From the IMG/VR virus record IMGVR_UViG_3300010885_076238, positions 62,001 to 126,000 of that record: a DNA stretch of 64,000 nucleotides; one strand, written 5' to 3'. Both the position numbers and the translations under genes were made by a program. The notes under the pieces were generated by a model that was not told where the DNA came from, ran no database searches, and saw only the letters and a list, made by a program, of their open reading frames with translations. Below, in pieces: positions 63,609-64,000 of the stretch (within the stretch, counting starts at the first letter, position 1; the number at the start of each line of letters is the position of its first letter). The stretch is from a virus.

Positions 63609-64000
63609 ATTATTTTTTACTGATGGGTCTAGTTCTATTCGATCTTTTTCGGATGAAGAATTAAGAGATTTAAAATTAAATAATAGTTTGAAAGATTATT
63701 TCTCAGAGCATTTGAGTCCAGATTTCCCTATTGACACCTTTGAAATATTTGATATAAAGAAGTGTCCGGTGGACAATGATTATAATTTACGGACATTCAA
63801 TTATCGGGATTATTTTAATTATTCTAAATCGTTTATAGGTTTAGAGATAGATGGTTGTGTAGTGGAGCGGGTGGAATTTTTTGACTATGATAGTTACGAG
63901 TATGGTTTGGATAGTTTGGATGGTGAGCCATACGAGCGTGGTGTAATTTTTAATTACACTATGGATCATTATTATTATTCAAAGGGAACAGTTGATCCAG
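63598..64000 (+). CDS. Hypothetical protein, cut by the right edge
   Basis: 134 residues visible from ATG 63598, which overlaps the previous gene by 11 bases. It is aromatic and acidic (FNYRDYFNYSKSFIGLEIDG; FDYDSYEYGLDSLDGEPYE). No family recognised and the end is outside the window. Confidence 0.7.
   Translation, partial: MVVKLFFTDGSSSIRSFSDEELRDLKLNNSLKDYFSEHLSPDFPIDTFEIFDIKKCPVDNDYNLRTFNYRDYFNYSKSFIGLEIDGCVVERVEFFDYDSYEYGLDSLDGEPYERGVIFNYTMDHYYYSKGTVDP

Noticed and set aside
1-64000. tRNA or rRNA genes
   Set aside because: I looked for T-arm-like GGTTC-A-A/GTCC patterns and acceptor pairing and found none that are convincing; a covariance-model scan would settle it.

Overview
The window looks like part of a large, AT-rich, tailed-phage genome of the T4-like or jumbo type. 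It probably infects a planctomycete or a related host. Phage signs are short genes packed with ATGA or few-base overlaps, many small phage-type hypotheticals, and DNA/RNA repair genes (UvdE, an RNA ligase, two ATP-dependent DNA ligases, an SF2 helicase, an orphan methyltransferase). Eight proteins also share an N-terminal tag resembling the T4 capsid-targeting peptide. Host signs are a calpain protease that starts with an LEARTVLS segment typical of planctomycete exported proteins, a GRPKG regulator of a type I associate with planctomycetes, and a DUF3027 protein. No terminase, capsid, tail or polymerase gene is in view, so the phage assignment is an inference.

Layout. 0-6 kb: repair and modification genes. 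6-16 kb: helicase, three tandem repeat proteins (two built from phage-integrase-type repeats), a zinc-finger/HTH regulator and a secreted protein, ended by a strong terminator. 16-29.5 kb: small hypotheticals, calpain, MYG1-like hydrolase, phosphoesterase and a nucleotidyltransferase fused to helical repeats. 29.5-38.8 kb: a cluster of tagged, probably virion-packaged proteins on both strands, with two very large paralogues, an atypical kinase-like protein, an alpha/beta hydrolase and a HicA-like protein. 38.8-60 kb: a dense run of plus-strand genes, many with their own promoter. 60.0-60.6 kb: the largest non-coding region, where GC skew flips sharply, proposed as a replication origin. 60.6-64 kb: plus-strand genes with G-rich codon use.

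Feature that dominates the window: a paralogous family here called GRW-repeat proteins. The 26-residue unit is roughly YAx[DN][IV]IxGR[WF]xEAExxIxxDPxxA, and it ends in a C-terminal cap resembling LPExxHNxMIAxAL. Sixteen genes carry repeats and/or the cap, and at least four more carry only a cap-like end. I know of no function for it.

Control: about 30 plus-strand sites match AATAATAATT-N10-GTTAT. In one class the start codon lies 5-6 bases after GTTAT, so the mRNA should be leaderless. In another class a Shine-Dalgarno leader follows. In four cases the leaderless position holds a tiny ORF that runs into the next gene. DNA-binding regulators instead have sigma70-like promoters, and tagged genes tend to have TATAAATA-like boxes. 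Family names come from motif recognition by eye; no database search was run.
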